In this document: positions 53,500-56,138 of the stretch, in pieces
Layout of the letters: each line of letters starts with the position of its first letter
Position numbering within the stretch: the stretch's first letter is position 1
Translations under genes and position numbers: made by a program
Source of the DNA: Gammaproteobacteria bacterium
GTDB taxonomy: Bacteria > Pseudomonadota > Gammaproteobacteria > Pseudomonadales > PIVM01
Assembly (NCBI GenBank): GCA_003353945.1
Contig: PIVM01000021.1
Coordinates: 1 to 56,138 of the forward strand
Reading direction: 5' to 3'
Length of the DNA stretch: 56,138 nucleotides
The notes under the pieces: model-generated
What the model was told of the DNA's origin: nothing
Seen by the model: only the letters and a program-made list of their open reading frames with translations
Databases searched by the model: none

Positions 53500-54492
53500 A
53501 TGCCGGGGAAAATCCTTTACCGTTCAATTCTTAGCCTGCCACTCACCTTTCTCTTGCTCGCCTGCAGTGCAAGCGACAAACCGGAACAAAGTTGGGAGCT
53601 TGCATTAAAAGGTACCTACAGTGCTGCGTTGGCGCCCTCTGCAGAATTGGCAGTAGTGGGCTCCATTACCCATGGAGCCAGTCTATGGCGTATTTCCGAT
53701 CAAGAACGACTTTTCGACTGGAACCATAAAAAAGACCAGCTCACCAATGTCACTGCCACAGCTTTTTCACCTAAGACTAATTTTGCCTTCACAGCTGACA
53801 GCCAAACCATGGTCTTATGGGACAGCCGCTCTGGTAAGGCCATAACCTACTGGAGCGCTCCCAGCGAAGTGCTTTCGGTTGCTCTTACACCTCAAGCCAA
53901 TTACGCGCTCTTAGGACTGGTTGACCACAGTGCCGTTCTCTACGATGTGAAACGCGGCGGCATTAAACGCACTTTCTACCATAAAAACCGGGTTCGTAGC
54001 GTCGATGTCAGCGCTGATGGCAAATTAGCGCTCAGCGGTTCAGAAGACCAGACAGCAAAATTATGGAATTTGCAAGATGGGACGATGATTCACAACTGGC
54101 AACACGGTGATGAAGTTCGACTTGTTACATTAGCACCTAATGGAGAAAAGGCATTTAGCGCAAGCAAATATGATAAGGCCATCATATGGGACACAAATAG
54201 CGGAAACGCCATCGGCGAGCTGCCTTTGCAAAGTTTTGCATTACAACGCGGAAAAACCTTTACAGCGGCAAGATTCTCCAGGGACAGCAGAAAACTGCTA
54301 ACAGGTAGCGCTGATCGTCTTGTACAACTCTGGGATGCACAAACCTTAAAAGAACTAAAGCGTTGGATTCTACCCAAACGTGATGCCTGGAAACCAACCA
54401 GCGCGGCAGTGATCGCACTGGCTTTCGGCGGCGATGAGCACACTATCTATGCCATCGCCTCCAATGGGTTTCTGCACAAATTACGAAATTAA
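53500..54492 (+). CDS. WD40-repeat lipoprotein
   Basis: 330 residues with a lipoprotein signal ending in LLLACSAS (Cys about 22). The mature part is a beta-propeller of about seven WD40-type blades: AELAVVGSITHGASLWRI, NFAFTADSQTMVLWDSRSG, NYALLGLVDHSAVLYDV, KLALSGSEDQTAKLWNL, KAFSASKYDKAIIWDT, KLLTGSADRLVQLWDA. It presumably works as a scaffold on the periplasmic side of a membrane; the partner is unknown. Its stop shares bases with the stop of the convergent FKBP gene (TTAA at 54489-54492). Confidence 0.85.
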   Translation: MPGKILYRSILSLPLTFLLLACSASDKPEQSWELALKGTYSAALAPSAELAVVGSITHGASLWRISDQERLFDWNHKKDQLTNVTATAFSPKTNFAFTADSQTMVLWDSRSGKAITYWSAPSEVLSVALTPQANYALLGLVDHSAVLYDVKRGGIKRTFYHKNRVRSVDVSADGKLALSGSEDQTAKLWNLQDGTMIHNWQHGDEVRLVTLAPNGEKAFSASKYDKAIIWDTNSGNAIGELPLQSFALQRGKTFTAARFSRDSRKLLTGSADRLVQLWDAQTLKELKRWILPKRDAWKPTSAAVIALAFGGDEHTIYAIASNGFLHKLRN

Positions 54493-55286
54493 CCTTCAGC
54501 TTTTGGCGCAGCGGTCTTCCGTTCAACAATATTCAATAATTCCACCTCAAATTTCAATGCCGCATTCGGAGGAATCGGACCTGTACCGCCAGGGCCATAA
54601 GCCAGATTTGAGGGAATATACAATTCCCACTTAGAACCAATCGGCATTAACTGCAACGCTTCCGTCCAACCCTTAATTACGCCTTTTACAGGGAAAGTAA
54701 CGGGTTGGCCGCGCTTATATGAACTGTCAAACTCCGTTCCGTCCAGTAGGGTACCGCGATAGTTAACCTCCACCGTATCATCCGCTGACGGGATTTTCCC
54801 GGTGCCAGCGGTAATGACTTTGTACTGCATACCACTATCCGTGGTTACCACGCCCTCTTTTTTGCCATTTTCATTGAAGAAACCTTCAGCTGCCTGTTTT
54901 TGCTCCACGGCCTGTGTTTCACGTTCTTCTTTACGCTTAGCCATCATCTTCTGCTGAAAGTCTTGCATGACTTTCATAATGTCCTCTTGAGACATTTGCG
55001 GTTCATTTCCTTTTACTGCGTCAGTTAATCCCGCAGTAAATGCTGGCAGATCAAGCTCAAAGCCCTGATTGGCGACATTCTGACCAACATTCAAGCCAAT
55101 TCCATAGCTCACTTGCTGCTCTTCAGTTTCCAAAGTCGCTTCAGCAGCTGCCGGGCTTGCAACAGTATTGCTGGCGGATGGAGCAGAAGCAGCCTGTTTT
55201 TCTACTTGCTCAGCACTCGATTTTTCATTACAGCCAGTTATGGCAAGACCGCTTATAACTAACGCAATGACTAGATTCTTATTCAT
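54489..55286 (-). CDS. FKBP-type peptidyl-prolyl isomerase lipoprotein (FkpA-like)
   Basis: 265 residues. The N-terminus MNKNLVIALVISGLAITGCNEK is a lipoprotein signal (Cys about 19). An Ala/Ser-rich linker follows, then an FKBP_N dimerisation domain (about 58-145; VSYGIGLNVGQNVANQG) and an FKBP catalytic domain (about 155-255; VEVNYRGTLLDGTEFDSSY, GWTEALQLMPIGSKWELYIPSNLAYG, ALKFEVELL). A periplasmic foldase for exported proteins; ordinary core gene, but it may assist the many exported proteins encoded in this region. Confidence 0.92.
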   Translation of the reverse strand: MNKNLVIALVISGLAITGCNEKSSAEQVEKQAASAPSASNTVASPAAAEATLETEEQQVSYGIGLNVGQNVANQGFELDLPAFTAGLTDAVKGNEPQMSQEDIMKVMQDFQQKMMAKRKEERETQAVEQKQAAEGFFNENGKKEGVVTTDSGMQYKVITAGTGKIPSADDTVEVNYRGTLLDGTEFDSSYKRGQPVTFPVKGVIKGWTEALQLMPIGSKWELYIPSNLAYGPGGTGPIPPNAALKFEVELLNIVERKTAAPKAEG

Positions 55287-55406
55287 ATGATTTGATTCTC
55301 CCTATTAGAGATAAATTGACCGTTCATAAAAAAACACCACCAGGTGAATGACAGTGTTTCTGTTTGTGGACTCTACCCGCTTGCTAGAGCGGAAAGATGC
55401 GCTGGC

Positions 55407-55916
55407 TCACATTTTGTTAAACTGTTTCGCCCGCTTGTCCGCCAGTTTCTGCAAATTCTTGGCGTCTTCAATCAGTTTGGGAATGTTAGCGGCCGGAACG
55501 GTCATAGGCAAGGGTATTGTAGTATTAGTAGACGAAGATTGACCTTCTTCACGTCCAAAATCGATTTCAGGCGGTGGTGCCATGGTATTTTTCGTCTGCG
55601 GCAATGCCTCCACGACTTGATTATTAGCCGTTTCAGAGGGCTGATCAGAAAAGTGCCAGGTACCTTGTTCATCCTGCCATTTGTACAATTTCGGCCGCTC
55701 AAGCCCAGCGTTAACACCTGCGCTTTTTTCAACAATTTCGTTAGCGCTATAAGCGATTTCCTTTATTTCGCCTACGACAGTGTCGAGACCATTGGTATCC
55801 GGCACCCAATCACGCCAACTCATCATGGGTTTACCGTTAGGACCCGGCAGCAACATCGGCAATCCCACGCCCAAAACCAAGAGCATTACAACCATCATAA
55901 TCATTTTAAATTTCAC
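55407..55916 (-). CDS. DUF4124-domain protein
   Basis: A GTG start at 55916, seven bases after a GAGGG-type ribosome site, gives MKFKMIMMVVMLLVLGVGLPML as an N-terminal export/anchor segment; the longer frame from 55979 would put this in the interior. 169 residues. The DUF4124 core is LYKWQDEQGTWHFSDQPSE (about 77-95), a small periplasmic domain of unknown function common in gammaproteobacteria. The C-terminal part is Pro/Thr-rich, then helical (KLIEDAKNLQKLADKRAKQF). Beyond it, up to the window end, no further gene is recognisable. Confidence 0.75.
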   Translation of the reverse strand: MKFKMIMMVVMLLVLGVGLPMLLPGPNGKPMMSWRDWVPDTNGLDTVVGEIKEIAYSANEIVEKSAGVNAGLERPKLYKWQDEQGTWHFSDQPSETANNQVVEALPQTKNTMAPPPEIDFGREEGQSSSTNTTIPLPMTVPAANIPKLIEDAKNLQKLADKRAKQFNKM

Positions 55917-56138
55917 AATACCGCCCTCTCGACACTCACTAGTGCAGCGTCTCATTGATTCTTCCCTCGTAATTGGCAATTCAAAGCGCTATAAATAGAG
56001 CTTATAATGAAGCCTTGCGGGGTTTTTGTTTCCAAGCATCTAGATGATATATAAACATATATTTGATTGCATCCTGCATACAAGACTTCAATAACGCAAC
56101 CAGTAAAATGGTGAAACCCATCTCCATTTTTTCACCAC

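Overview
The window reads as chromosome of a Gram-negative gammaproteobacterium. The housekeeping genes (parC, two-ACT-domain serB, proteobacterial gshA, rsd/algQ, an fkpA-like lipoprotein, DUF4124 and FliL-like proteins) look most like a marine Cellvibrionales/Pseudomonadales-type organism. That placement is inferred from protein appearance only. No rRNA, tRNA or CRISPR array was seen.

Layout. 0-1.7 kb: a StbDE/RelE-type toxin-antitoxin pair and an IS6-family transposase remnant abutting the 3' end of a CBS-domain gene. 2.2-8.6 kb: a Tat-exported type II DMSO-reductase-family molybdoenzyme without partner subunits, an SDR dehydrogenase, a small outer-membrane barrel, a PstS-like periplasmic protein and a porin-like barrel. 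8.6-13.2 kb: a regulatory island with a LuxO-like sigma-54 activator, translationally coupled to a PAS/pseudokinase/receiver/HPt protein. The upstream non-coding region carries two perfect and one near-perfect copy of the Vibrio LuxO operator. Leftward from these lies an almost perfect sigma-54 promoter followed by a hairpin-rich, ORF-free stretch ending in an intrinsic terminator. This predicts a LuxO-controlled small RNA, analogous in layout to qrr genes but unrelated in sequence. I consider it the most exciting signal in the window.

13.4-19.5 kb: a BchE-like cobalamin-binding radical SAM protein divergent from a tightly coupled operon of class III aminotransferase, a second radical SAM protein and a GT9 glycosyltransferase, a biosynthetic cluster I cannot assign. 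20-34.2 kb: a large c-type cytochrome locus. Five rightward genes encode tri- or tetraheme cytochromes of two alternating types, one fused to a DUF1566 domain, plus a helical exported protein. Convergent to them, an eight-gene leftward operon encodes an NHL-propeller lipoprotein, an 11-heme cytochrome, ResB, two SUMF1-fold proteins, a TPR protein, CcsA and a GT87 membrane protein. The locus thus brings its own System II cytochrome c assembly pair and looks like a self-contained extracytoplasmic electron-transfer module.

34.6-38.1 kb: a CrtC/DUF7065-like protein and two receiver-domain proteins. 38.2-45.5 kb: a leftward hypF-C-D-E-X-B operon for [NiFe]-hydrogenase maturation, including HypX (aerobic CO-ligand synthesis), with no hydrogenase structural genes and no hypA. 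45.7-56.1 kb: core genes serB, parC, guanine deaminase-like, gshA, a 158-bp near-palindromic element, FliL-like, rsd, a WD40 lipoprotein, an FKBP lipoprotein and a DUF4124 protein.
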